A program made the position numbers and the translations under genes. DNA of 64,000 nt from Bacteroidales bacterium UBA4070. Lineage in GTDB: Bacteria; Bacteroidota; Bacteroidia; Bacteroidales; VadinHA17. The stretch is taken from assembly GCA_002383485.1 (NCBI GenBank), contig DFYY01000022.1:1-64000 (forward strand), written 5' to 3'. Of the stretch, positions 53,699 to 62,327 are shown one piece after another. Position 1 is the stretch's first letter. Each line of letters starts with the position of its first letter. The notes below the pieces were generated by a model that did no database searches, was not told the DNA's origin, and worked only from the letters and a program-made list of their open reading frames with translations.

Positions 53699-53797
53699 TA
53701 TTGGCTAAATTGTTACGGTGTGGAGACGTCTTGTGTCCTCATAAGTATCAACAGGCTGATTATTAATTTTTTATTAACATTTTAATTAAATTTTCAA

Positions 53798-54106
53798 ATG
53801 AACATTTTTGTAGCCAAGCTGAGTTCTGTAACCAAAGCAGAAGACCTTCAGGAACTTTTCAGCAAATTTGGAGAGGTAATCTCCGCAAAAGTTATTATGG
53901 ACCGTGAAACCGGCTTTTCGAAGCGTTACGGTTTCGTAGAGATGGCTGATGACCGTGCCGGTTATGAAGCTATCGAAAAACTCAACAACTCAGAGCTCGA
54001 CGGCAGTCAGATCATCGTAAAGAGGTCTGAGCCCAAGGCAGAGAAGAAGCCTTTCAGGCCCCGTCGTGATTTTCGCGACAGGGGAGACCGCGAACCGAGA
54101 TATTAG
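53798..54106 (+). CDS. RRM-type RNA-binding protein
   Basis: A 102-residue protein with one RNA-recognition motif (about 1-77): RNP2 IFVAKL near the N-terminus and RNP1 KRYGFVEM (about 42-49). A basic tail rich in Arg, Asp and Phe follows (KKPFRPRRDFRDRGDREPRY). Such small glycine- or arginine-tailed RRM proteins are abundant in Bacteroidota and act as RNA chaperones. The gene stands alone between a promoter and a terminator. Confidence 0.93.
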   Translation: MNIFVAKLSSVTKAEDLQELFSKFGEVISAKVIMDRETGFSKRYGFVEMADDRAGYEAIEKLNNSELDGSQIIVKRSEPKAEKKPFRPRRDFRDRGDREPRY

Positions 54107-54161
54107 GAAATAAATCAGCGAAGGCTCTCCAGACAGGGTATTATCGCTAATAACAAAAAAG

Positions 54162-54196
54162 AGAGAGGCTGTCTCCGAAGGGGCAGCCTCTCTTAA
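54162..54196 (+). terminator. Terminator of the RRM gene
   Basis: AGAGAGGCTG (54162-54171) pairs with CAGCCTCTCT (54184-54193), with a preceding A run. The stem shares the AGAGGCTGTCT core with the SusD terminator at 7948. Confidence 0.75.
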
Positions 54197-54269
54197 ACTA
54201 CAAGGTGGCCGGATATACCGGCTTCTTTGTTTTATGTTGCCGGCTGTTTTTTTAAACAGTAACGGGCTC

Positions 54270-54636
54270 TCAGCCCCGTAGCGCCAGCAATACGAAAAAT
54301 CCGACTACATAGGCCAGTGCAATCCACCAGCCGCTCTTCAGCCATTTGACAACTGATCTTCCTTCCGGAAACTTATTGGTAATTGCCACACCGGCTGATG
54401 ACCCGAACCATATCATTGATCCTCCGAACCCGACGGCATAGGCAAGCATGCCCCAGTAATATTCCGGCCCAGACACCTGCAGCGGGGAAATCAAGCAGGA
54501 TATTGGTTGTAATGGCTCCGACAAGGATCAGGGTCATGCCGGTAAGGGCCACCCACATCGTCTGTTTATGGAAGAGAGCTACTCCCACAAGAGTAAGGGC
54601 AAAGAGCACGAACTCAAAGTTCTGAATCAGAAACAT
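54270..54636 (-). pseudogene. NhaD-family (ArsB/NhaD) antiporter, doubly deleted relic
   Basis: Three separate parts of one ~430-residue transporter are joined. The N-terminus MFLIQNFEFVLFALTLVGVALF runs to about residue 38. A middle helix follows (LILVGAITTNILLDFPAAGVW), then, in a different frame, the C-terminal YYWGMLAYAVGFGGSMIWFGSSAGVAITNKF to the normal end LALRG. The central domain (over 200 residues) and a second segment are missing. The second junction, near 54455-54470, shifts the frame. A TATATTTG element (54699-54692) remains upstream. Compare the intact NhaD gene next door. Confidence 0.85.
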
Positions 54637-54698
54637 GTTTTAGGGGGGATTAAGCTTGGAATGTTTGTCCTGCGACAGGATTTAGAGGATGCAAATAT

Positions 54699-54728
54699 AA
54701 AGGGCTTCACCATTCGATGAAGCCCTTT
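54699..54728. terminator. Terminator downstream of nhaD
   Basis: A perfect 11-bp stem, AAAGGGCTTCA (54699-54709) with TGAAGCCCTTT (54718-54728), and an 8-nt loop. A/T-rich flanks on both sides allow function for nhaD (minus). Confidence 0.85.
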
Positions 54729-54749
54729 GATAAAATATTTTTTTCAACC

Positions 54750-56216
54750 TCAGTGAATAATCTGTGCCTGCAGCCAGTAAACCCCGGCACCTGCAAGGTA
54801 TCCAGCCAGCGCGAGCCATGATATCTTCTTCATATACCATATGAAGTCAATTCTCTCGAGGCCCATCGCAGCAACCCCGGCAGCGGAGCCGATGATAAGC
54901 ATGCTACCACCCGTTCCGGCGCAGTAGGCAAGGAATTCCCAGAAGAGGCCATCCTGAACAAAGAATGATGCATAGGCCGGATCTGCAGCCATACGGAGCA
55001 TGTCGGGAGTAACAACTTCATACATTCCCATGGCACCTGCCACCAACGGAACGTTGTCAACCACGGCGGAGATTGCCCCAATGGCCAGGTTGATCAGGTA
55101 AATGTCTCCCAGTTTCTCGTCCAGCCAGCCGGCAAGCAGACTCAGGTGCCCTGCACTTTGCAATGCGGCAACTGCGATGAGGATGCCAAGAAAGAAGAAA
55201 ATAGTGGGAGTATCAACTTTCTTGACTATATTGTAGATTGTGAGCTTTTTGCGGATCTCTTCCTCCTTGTTGCGGTGCATGATCTCTGAAGCCAGCCATA
55301 AGACACCTAGACCGAAAAGCATACCAATATACGGCGGAAGATGTGTCAAAGTCTTAAATACAGGAACAAATAGCAGCATCGAGACTCCCAGGATAAGGAT
55401 GAATTTCCTTTCAAAAGGCGTTGTGATGTCACCTGAATGCTGTGACACTTCCGGTCTTTTGACGTCGCCCTTAACCATGAATGAGAGTATTGTGAGTGGT
55501 ATGATCATATTGACCAGGCTTGGCAGGAATACCTTGAGTATGATGTTAACAGTGGTTATCTGTCCGCCTATCCAGAGCATAATTGTGGTTACGTCCCCAA
55601 TGGGCGACCAGGCGCCTCCGGCGTTTGCGGCAATTACAATCATGCTGGCAAAGATCCAGCGGGTGGGTTTGTCAGATATCAGCTTCCTGAGCAGGGCGAT
55701 CATCACAATTGTGGTTGTCAGGTTGTCCAGGACAGCTGACATGAAGAAAGTGATGAAACCAATTATCCAGATGAGTTTCACCTTGCTCTTCGTACCTATT
55801 CTGTCTGTGATAACTGTAAAGCCCTGGTGCTGGTCAATCACCTCAACAATTGTCATGGCTCCGAAGAGAAAGAACAGTATCTCCGCTATGTCAACCAGGT
55901 GATGGGCAAGCTCTTCTTTTACAAAGGCGCTTGTGTGCCCTGTAAGCTCAACCGTCTCGCGGAAGGGTGAGGTGGCGAACTGATCGGAGGTCATTGCCGG
56001 GGCGATGTTGTTCAATATCTGCTGCCCCATCATCTTCAGCTCTTCCCATGACGGTGAAAAGCCCATGGCAAGAATCTGTTCACTGAAAAGAGCGTAAAGA
56101 GCCCAGAGTATCGAACCCAGTAAAAGGGCGCTGGCAGCCTTCTCAACCTTAATAGGATGCTCAAGTGCTATCGCCAGGTAACCCAGCAGGAAAAGCACAA
56201 CCATTACAATAAACAT
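54750..56216 (-). CDS. nhaD: NhaD-type Na+/H+ antiporter
   Basis: A 488-residue inner-membrane protein with about 12 helices that expels sodium in exchange for protons. Ion-transporter superfamily motifs are present in both halves: SAVLDNLTTTIVMIALL, NAGGAWSPIGDVTTIMLW, and in the second half SAVVDNVPLVAGAMGMY and GTGGSMLIIGSAAGVAAMG. The frame is intact, with its own promoter and terminator. It may supply the sodium-gradient maintenance role once shared with the deleted neighbour (inference). Confidence 0.92.
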   Translation of the reverse strand: MFIVMVVLFLLGYLAIALEHPIKVEKAASALLLGSILWALYALFSEQILAMGFSPSWEELKMMGQQILNNIAPAMTSDQFATSPFRETVELTGHTSAFVKEELAHHLVDIAEILFFLFGAMTIVEVIDQHQGFTVITDRIGTKSKVKLIWIIGFITFFMSAVLDNLTTTIVMIALLRKLISDKPTRWIFASMIVIAANAGGAWSPIGDVTTIMLWIGGQITTVNIILKVFLPSLVNMIIPLTILSFMVKGDVKRPEVSQHSGDITTPFERKFILILGVSMLLFVPVFKTLTHLPPYIGMLFGLGVLWLASEIMHRNKEEEIRKKLTIYNIVKKVDTPTIFFFLGILIAVAALQSAGHLSLLAGWLDEKLGDIYLINLAIGAISAVVDNVPLVAGAMGMYEVVTPDMLRMAADPAYASFFVQDGLFWEFLAYCAGTGGSMLIIGSAAGVAAMGLERIDFIWYMKKISWLALAGYLAGAGVYWLQAQIIH

Positions 56217-56236
56217 AGGTCAGGAATTTTTTTTTG

Positions 56237-56266
56237 CAAAAATATGATTTATGGCCATTAAACAAA
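56237..56266 (-). promoter_or_regulatory. Promoter of nhaD
   Basis: Minus-strand TTTG (56266-56263), 18 bp, TATTTTTG (56244-56237). Same geometry as the SusC and PUR promoters. Confidence 0.72.
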
Positions 56267-56281
56267 TGATTATTGCAAATA

Positions 56282-57682
56282 TCAGATTTTATATGACATT
56301 CCGAATGAAGGAATCTCGATATTGCCAAAGCCCTTTGTTTCCAGAAATGACCTGTAATGTTGCTGTGTCTCATATTCCCCGTGAACGAGAAATATCTGCT
56401 TCAGTTTGCCCTGATCCTGGCAGGAGAGGTAATCTGCCATCTCCCGGTAATCACCATGACCTGAGTAGGATTCGATTCTTTCGATATCTGCCCTGACCGG
56501 GTATTTGGTACCGTGTATTGAAACCTCCGTTTCACCCCTCAATAACCTCGCACCAAGGGTGGAAGGGGCGCAGTAGCCAACCGCAAGAACTGTGTTGGCC
56601 GGACTGCTGATACTGTTGGCCAGGTGGTGCTTGACGCGCCCGGCCTCCATCATTCCGGAGGAGGAAATAATTATTACCGGTCCCTTTATCTCATTCAGGC
56701 TCTTGGAACCCTCAACCGAGGTATTGTAGAAGAGTGAGTTGAAACCGAACGGATCGGGATCGGTGAGCATTAGCTGCCTGACATCATCATTGAAGCAGTC
56801 AGTATGCATCCGGAAGATGTTCGTGGCGTTGACGGAGAGAGGGCTGTCAACATAAATATCTACCCTTGGCAGACGCCCTGCATTATAAAGGTTGTTGAGG
56901 GAGTATACTATCTCCTGGGTACGGCCGACGCTGAATGCGGGGATTATGAGCTTGCCCTTCTTCTCAACGCAGGTATGGTACACCACCCGGAAGAGCTCCT
57001 CGTCCGACTCCTCAAGTGATGGGTGGAGCCTGTCTCCGTAAGTTGACTCGGTTATCAGGTAATCAGCCTGGGGGAAGGGCTCCGGACTCTTGAGGATACG
57101 GTTTACCGGTCTCCCGATGTCACCGGTGTAGGCAAGCCTCTTAATGCCATCCTTCTCCAGGAGCTCGATTGTGACGACTCCGCTGCCCAGCATGTGACCC
57201 GTATTTGTGAACCTGACATTTGTGTATTCGTCTATCCTGAACTTACGGTCATAGCCCACGCTGATAAACAGTTTCATTGCTGCTACGGCGTCAGCCTGGG
57301 TGTAGAGCGGCTCTACGGGAGGAAGCCCTTTTTTAGCCCTCTTCTTGTTGAAAGTCATGGTATCATGCTCCTGAATCTTGCCGGAATCTGCAAGCATGAT
57401 TGAACAGAGATCACGGGTAGCATCCGTACATACGACCGAGCCGTTAAATCCGTTACGTGAAAGGAATGGTATCAGTCCCGAGTGATCGATATGGGCGTGT
57501 GAAAGGATTATATGGTCAACTGAGGCCGGGGTAAAGGCAAGCGCCCTGTTCTGCTCCTCCGTCTCCAGGCCCTTGCCCTGAAACTGGCCGCAGTCAAGCA
57601 GAATGTTCTTGCCGTGTTCGGTTTCGATAAGTACCTTGCTTCCTGTCACCTCCCGGGCAGCTCCGTAAAATGTAAGCTTCAT
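56282..57682 (-). CDS. Beta-CASP metallo-beta-lactamase nuclease (RNA-processing type)
   Basis: 466 residues from ATG 57682. MBL motifs: LSHAHIDHSG (motif 2), TGHMLGSG (3), YTGDIGRP (4). Beta-CASP and RMMBL parts: TESTYGDR, PAFSVGRTQEI, GYCAPSTLGARLL, SYSGHGDYREM and the final VHGE. This is the CPSF/YSH1-like group of RNA endo- or exonucleases, distinct from RNase J. All zinc ligands appear present. Substrate is unknown. Confidence 0.92.
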   Translation of the reverse strand: MKLTFYGAAREVTGSKVLIETEHGKNILLDCGQFQGKGLETEEQNRALAFTPASVDHIILSHAHIDHSGLIPFLSRNGFNGSVVCTDATRDLCSIMLADSGKIQEHDTMTFNKKRAKKGLPPVEPLYTQADAVAAMKLFISVGYDRKFRIDEYTNVRFTNTGHMLGSGVVTIELLEKDGIKRLAYTGDIGRPVNRILKSPEPFPQADYLITESTYGDRLHPSLEESDEELFRVVYHTCVEKKGKLIIPAFSVGRTQEIVYSLNNLYNAGRLPRVDIYVDSPLSVNATNIFRMHTDCFNDDVRQLMLTDPDPFGFNSLFYNTSVEGSKSLNEIKGPVIIISSSGMMEAGRVKHHLANSISSPANTVLAVGYCAPSTLGARLLRGETEVSIHGTKYPVRADIERIESYSGHGDYREMADYLSCQDQGKLKQIFLVHGEYETQQHYRSFLETKGFGNIEIPSFGMSYKI

Positions 57683-57781
57683 GCTGAATTTCACATTTAA
57701 TGATTTGCTAATATAACTAAAGTTGTCAAAATCACCCCTGAAATAATAATCAACATTTAATAAACATTATGTCAATTCTCC

Positions 57782-57812
57782 TTTATTTAGTGATGTCATT
57801 AATATATTTTTG
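57782..57812 (+). promoter_or_regulatory. Promoter of the DUF47-Pit operon
   Basis: TTTA (57782-57785), 19 bp, TATTTTTG (57805-57812). One mismatch at -33. No Pho-box-like repeat was noticed. Confidence 0.55.
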
Positions 57813-57838
57813 GCGGGCAAATATTTCACAACCTACCA

Positions 57839-58486
57839 ATGAAACTCGACAAGATCTTTTCGTTCCTGGCCCCTAAGGAGGGCAAGTTTTATCCTCTCTT
57901 CAAAGATGCATCAGCCAACCTTATAATAGGAGCGGAGCTACTGGTTGAGTTCATGAATGAACCCTCCGTGGAGAAGAGGGAGGCGCTGGGTCACAGGATC
58001 AAGGACGCTGAGCTGGTAGGTGACCAGATTGCCAAAAACCTCTACAAGACCCTGAGCAGCACTTTCATCACTCCGTTTGACCGCGAGGACATATTTGAGC
58101 TGATACATGCCACGGATTCAGTCCTGGATCTGATGTATGGTGCCGCCAAACAGACGCATCTTTACAAATTAATGGAAATTCCCGACGAGTTTCGTGATAT
58201 GGCGGATACCATCAGAAAGGCGTCGATTGAGATCAATACTGCCTTCAACGGTCTGCGTGATGTGCTGAACCTGTCAAAATACAAGGATAACTGCCATAAG
58301 ATAGGCGAGCTTGAGGAGCATGCCGATGACATCAACCACCGGTATCTTGCCAGGCTTTTCCAGGAGGAGAGGGATGCGATTGAGCTGATTAAGAAGAAGG
58401 ATATCCTGGCAGCCCTCGAAAAGGCTGTTGACCGCTGTGATGATGTGGCGGACATTCTCTCTTCTGTTATTATAAAAATTGCATAA
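57839..58486 (+). CDS. DUF47/PhoU-like accessory protein of the phosphate transporter
   Basis: 215 residues, all helical, with the family's FITPFDREDIFELIHATDSVLDLM segment and paired ExxxD metal-binding helices (ELEEHADDINHRYLARLF; AVDRCDDVADIL). DUF47 proteins are encoded with Pit transporters and modulate phosphate uptake. The next gene starts 10 bp downstream. Confidence 0.94.
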   Translation: MKLDKIFSFLAPKEGKFYPLFKDASANLIIGAELLVEFMNEPSVEKREALGHRIKDAELVGDQIAKNLYKTLSSTFITPFDREDIFELIHATDSVLDLMYGAAKQTHLYKLMEIPDEFRDMADTIRKASIEINTAFNGLRDVLNLSKYKDNCHKIGELEEHADDINHRYLARLFQEERDAIELIKKKDILAALEKAVDRCDDVADILSSVIIKIA

Positions 58487-58496
58487 CGGATTTCCG

Positions 58497-59537
58497 ATGG
58501 ACTTTACGATCCTGATCATCATTGTGATTCTCGCGTTTGCCTTTGATCTAATTAACGGGTTTCATGACGCCGCCAACTCAATAGCAACGGTAGTATCAAC
58601 AAAGGTACTCACCCCTTTCCAGGCTGTACTCTGGGCGGCTGCCTTCAACTGGCTCGCCTATCTGGTCTTCGATCTCAATATTGTTGACACAATATCAAAG
58701 ATTGTTGACACTTCGGCAATCACACCCATGGTAATCCTCTCCGGCATCGTGGCAGCAATCATCTGGAACCTTATGACCTGGTACCTGGGTATCCCTTCGA
58801 GCTCATCCCATACCCTGGTGGGTGGTTTTGCCGGCGCTGCCATAGCCTTTACCGGCTGGGACGTGGTACATACCGGAAAGATTGCAGTGATTGCAGCCTT
58901 CATTTTCCTCGCCCCGCTGCTTGGCATGTTCATATCCTACCTGCTTTCCATAGCGCTGCTATGGATAAGCCGAAAGGGCAATCCATTCAGGATGGAGAAG
59001 AGATTCAAGGGCTTTCAGCTGCTGTCGTCAGCGCTCTTCAGCCTCGGTCACGGGGGGAATGACGCTCAGAAAGTCATGGGTATAATTGCAGCCGCGCTGA
59101 TGGTCTATTTCAACGGTGCAAATGAGGTGCCTCACTGGGCCCAGATAGAGATGGTGAACGGAAAGGTACATGACATCCCTCACTGGATCGTGCTGGGTTG
59201 TTACTCGGCAATAGCGATGGGAACACTCATCGGAGGATGGCGCATCGTAAAGACCATGGGCTCTAAGATCACCAAACTGACGCCTTTCGACGGCGTAGCA
59301 GCTGAGAGCGCCGGAGCAATTCTGCTCTTTGGCACCGAGGCATTCGGTATCCCGGTAAGTACAACGCATACTATCACGGGAGCAATAATGGGAACCGGTC
59401 TGACCAGAAGGGTGACCGCGGTCAGGTGGGGAGTCACAATCAACCTGCTCTATGCCTGGATTCTAACAATACCAGTATCAATGCTGCTGGCAGGCGGAAT
59501 CTACTACCTCCTTTCTTCAATAACCGGCATCAGCTAG
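58497..59537 (+). CDS. Pit-family inorganic phosphate transporter
   Basis: A 346-residue inner-membrane Pi:cation symporter with about 10 helices. Both PiT signatures are present: GFHDAANSIATVVST (N half) and GHGGNDAQKVMG (C half), with the duplicated PSSSSHTLVGG and PVSTTHTITGA motifs. ATG 58497 is preferred over a TTG 18 bp upstream that overlaps the DUF47 gene. Confidence 0.96.
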   Translation: MDFTILIIIVILAFAFDLINGFHDAANSIATVVSTKVLTPFQAVLWAAAFNWLAYLVFDLNIVDTISKIVDTSAITPMVILSGIVAAIIWNLMTWYLGIPSSSSHTLVGGFAGAAIAFTGWDVVHTGKIAVIAAFIFLAPLLGMFISYLLSIALLWISRKGNPFRMEKRFKGFQLLSSALFSLGHGGNDAQKVMGIIAAALMVYFNGANEVPHWAQIEMVNGKVHDIPHWIVLGCYSAIAMGTLIGGWRIVKTMGSKITKLTPFDGVAAESAGAILLFGTEAFGIPVSTTHTITGAIMGTGLTRRVTAVRWGVTINLLYAWILTIPVSMLLAGGIYYLLSSITGIS

Positions 59538-59615
59538 ACAGTCTTACCGATTATTTTCTGCGGCGGGAAACTTTTCTGAAAAGATGCGGATGGTGCCCCG
59601 GGCTGTGCAGGTTTC

Positions 59616-60391
59616 TTACATTGATTCAAAGCCCCTGACTTCCCAGTCCATCAGCGTCATACCGTTGAGGATGACCCTGTCGGTGATTCCCTTGCGGTCA
59701 ATCATTGCATGGGCAAAATTGATCCTGCCCCATCGCCGGTGAAAAAGGGCACGTCGATGTCATTCCTGCTCCATATGTTTTTAAGCTCTTTCATGTATTC
59801 GCGGTCATTGCCGTAACTACCGTACTTGTTCTCGATCTGGATCATAAGTACCGGCCCTCCGTTGGTGATGAGATGGGGGCGAAGGATGTCAGACAACCTT
59901 GAAATGTATCTCTCAACAGCTTTCATGTAGACAGGGTCCATGCATCTGATCTTAACGTCTTGATTGCGAAGGAGGTATGGAGGGAGCCCCCCGAATTCCC
60001 ACTCGGCGCAGACATAGGGTCCGGGTCTGATGATGACCCACATGCCTTCCTCCTGAGCTGTGGTTATGAACCGGGAGATATCCCTGTTGCCGGTGCGGAA
60101 GTCATATATTCCTTCCTCTGCCTCGTGGAGATTCCAGAAGAGGTAGGCTGAGACTGTATTACATCCCATTGCCTTCGCCATCTGTATCCTGTGTCGCCAG
60201 TATTCTGCCGGTACTCTGCCGGGGTGAATCTCACCGCTTATTATCCGGAAAGGTTTTCCGTCAAGCAGGAACTCCTCAATTCCGTATGCAAAAGTATGTC
60301 CTGGCCCTCGCGGCTGCGCCGTCAGCTGGGCTGTCAACAGGGTGAAGACCAGGGCAAACGCTGTACGACAAATCACATGACTGTCACTCAT
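59616..60391 (-). pseudogene. GH35 beta-galactosidase, internally deleted
   Basis: From ATG 60391: a signal peptide (ending LTAQLTAQ) and the N-terminal GH35 barrel half with SGEIHPGRVPAEYWRHRIQMAKAMGCN-type sequence, FWNLHE, RPGPYVCAEWEFGGLP and VLMIQIENKYGSYG, in which the acid/base Glu is kept. After FFTGDGAG the reading frame breaks (about 59725-59737) and meets a C-terminal jelly-roll piece, GRINFAHAMIDRKGITDRV, ending at 59616. The intervening several hundred residues, including the nucleophile, are missing. Reading from the start ends at a stop at 59702. Confidence 0.9.
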
Positions 60392-60428
60392 GGTTCGCAA
60401 GATATTTGTTTACACTTTGCGGTTTTAC

Positions 60429-61523
60429 TCAGACCGGGCTCTTGTCCCAGAACGGGAGCACCTGCTGTTTAAAGATCTCCTTTTCCTTTATGAGTGCATC
60501 CATGTCGAGGCCAATCGCTTTCTGTGCTCCGGTCTTTGAAGAGATGTCCGGAATGGTTACTGTCTCAACGCCTCTGGAGACAAGGACCCTGGCCAGGCCT
60601 ATACGTGCCTCCAGCCCTCTCATGATCCCGTTGCTGAGGATTGAGGCTACCTCGATGGGTGCATGGAATGATCCGCCGTGGCTGGCGGCACAGAAGTCCC
60701 ATCTCCACTGCGACTGTCTTATCAGAGACAGGAGGGGCTTCATAGTACCTTCGTCGGCATCAGCATCCCAGGCTGCTTTGGCTTCAAAATGGGCGGCGAC
60801 GAGTACCTCCTCGAGGTAATTTCTGAGGTCAGCTATCTTGTCCTGACGCTCATAAACGTTTGTCATCAGTTCTTCTTCACTCTGCCTGTGGCAGGTTGCG
60901 CATGTACCGGAGATCATGTTCAGGGGACTCTGTACATGATGGCTGGTGTATTTTACGCCGCCCTCCGCGATGAAAGGCATGTGACAGTCGGCGCAGGCTA
61001 CCCCGCGCTGGCCGTGAATACCCATTTTAAATAACTCATAATCAGGATGTTGTGCTTTGAGCATGGGGGTCTTGCTGACGGCATGGGTCCAGTCGGCAAA
61101 CTCATAGCTGTCATAATATGCCTGGATGGCATCGGCAGTCATCCCCTTATCCCACGGGAAGGTAAGGTATTTGCCTTCGCCCCTGAAGTAGTATTCAACA
61201 TGGCACTGTGCGCAGACAAGGCTTCTCATCTCCTGGTGGCCGGCATCTGGTGTAAGGGGACCGCCGGTACGGAGGGTGTTCCTGATATCTTCAACCGCCC
61301 AGTAATGTCCGCGGGCCTGGGAGTAATCCTTTGAGAAGGAATAGCCTGCCCAGAGCACTGCCATTTCAGGATCAGTTGCCAGCACATCAAGCGGCTTGTT
61401 TCCTGCATGTTTGCTGCGGAAGGAGGTGTCGGCAGTCATGAGCCACGACTTGTATTCCCTGGGGTAGAATTTGCCCCAGACGCTGTTGTCAGATTCAAAG
61501 GGCTGGAGATCGGTAGGTGGCAT
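60429..61523 (-). pseudogene. nrfA: Cytochrome c nitrite reductase NrfA, deleted for N-terminus and hemes 1-2
   Basis: Clear NrfA sequence: VWGKFYPREYKSW, TADTSFRSKHAGN, AVEDIRNTLRTGG, then HQEMRSLVCAQCHVEYYF (heme 3), GQRGVACADCH (heme 4), CATCH (heme 5) and the C-terminal SQWRWDFCAASHGGSFHAP. Between RTGGP and GHQEM (junction near 61240-61265) about 100 residues are missing in frame. These carry the catalytic CxxCK heme 1 and the heme 2 CxxCH. The N-terminal signal peptide is also missing, because the sequence is fused to nrfH. The product could not reduce nitrite. Confidence 0.88.
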
Positions 61524-61641
61524 TTGAGATCCTCAGAAGATAGAATGCAAGGCCTGCTAACATTCCCAGGAGAATAATTACAGGCACCCTCCACTGGGGT
61601 GGCGGAGTAAAGAAGCTGATCAGTCTGTTTGGTCTGCTCAT
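61495..61641 (-). pseudogene. nrfH: NrfH cytochrome c quinol dehydrogenase, N-terminal fragment
   Basis: MSRPNRLISFFTPPPQWRVPVIILLGMLAGLAFYLLRISNA is the N-terminal anchor of NrfH, which normally continues into four CxxCH hemes. Here it runs out of frame after about 40 residues and stops at 61495, where the sequence becomes nrfA. One deletion therefore removed the heme part of nrfH and the beginning of nrfA (junction about 61515-61530). Confidence 0.82.
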
Positions 61642-61711
61642 TGCAGTTGTCTTGATTAGCAGGTCCTGAAAAATATGCTTATTCCTTACCGCCCTTTCCG
61701 GGCAGGTCTGT

Positions 61712-62233
61712 CTAGAGGAAAGTGACGAAGCAGAGAGCAACCAGGGCCGTCCCGTAGCGCTTGTCAATTGTCAGAGACTCCCTGATGACTGTCGGTTCAC
61801 CAAGGTAATACTTGGCGAAGGTTCTGTCATGCAGGTCATGCAGCACCGTGTAAAGCCTCTCTTCGAGGGCCTCCATGTCAAAGTAGCCTGCCAGTTCACA
61901 TACAAGGCCTCCGACTTTCTCCTCGCAGGTATCGTCCTTGTACATCCATGCAAAGATGATCCCAGCCGAAACATGTTCGCCGTAATAACCGTTGGCGACT
62001 GCCATGATTGTACAGAGTTCTGAACCGTACGGAGGCATATCAACCTCGTCGAGGGTCACCAGCCTTGAGGTGGCGGGCAGCACCGAGGAATAGTTCATGA
62101 TGTTGTACTCGGCAATGCCTGCATCGTGCAGCGCCATGTGATACGAACCGGGATGGATTGCATATTCACTGCATCCCGAACCCTGGGTTACAAAAAACTC
62201 GTTAGGGATTCTGTTTTGGGCGACTTTAACCAT
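61712..62233 (-). CDS. Pyruvoyl-dependent arginine decarboxylase
   Basis: A 173-residue proenzyme that self-cleaves to give an N-terminal pyruvoyl group and decarboxylates arginine to agmatine. The predicted cleavage is at Gly70-Ser71 in MPPYGSELCTIMA. HPGSYHMALHDAGIAEYNIMNYSSVLP and AGIIFAWMY are typical of PvlArgDC. ATG 62233 is preferred to a longer reading from 62284. With the agmatinase at 20698 it forms a route from arginine to putrescine. The adjacent nrf genes are decayed but this one appears intact. Confidence 0.9.
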   Translation of the reverse strand: MVKVAQNRIPNEFFVTQGSGCSEYAIHPGSYHMALHDAGIAEYNIMNYSSVLPATSRLVTLDEVDMPPYGSELCTIMAVANGYYGEHVSAGIIFAWMYKDDTCEEKVGGLVCELAGYFDMEALEERLYTVLHDLHDRTFAKYYLGEPTVIRESLTIDKRYGTALVALCFVTFL

Positions 62234-62327
62234 TTTACGTGTCAATAATTTAGAATTAAGTCCGGCACAAACCGGTTCAGGCAAATATACCTAAAAATAG
62301 AAATTGTATGCAATAGCAGGGAGAAAT

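Noticed and set aside
53699..53797. Thermosensor or riboswitch in the leader of the RRM gene
   Set aside because: The leader is AT-rich with only a short AGACGTCT palindrome. No recognised riboswitch or cold-shock element could be supported by eye.
60429..61523. A functional three-heme cytochrome derived from NrfA
   Set aside because: The frame is open, but there is no signal peptide for heme attachment in the periplasm, and it is fused to a broken nrfH. A new function is possible but not supported.
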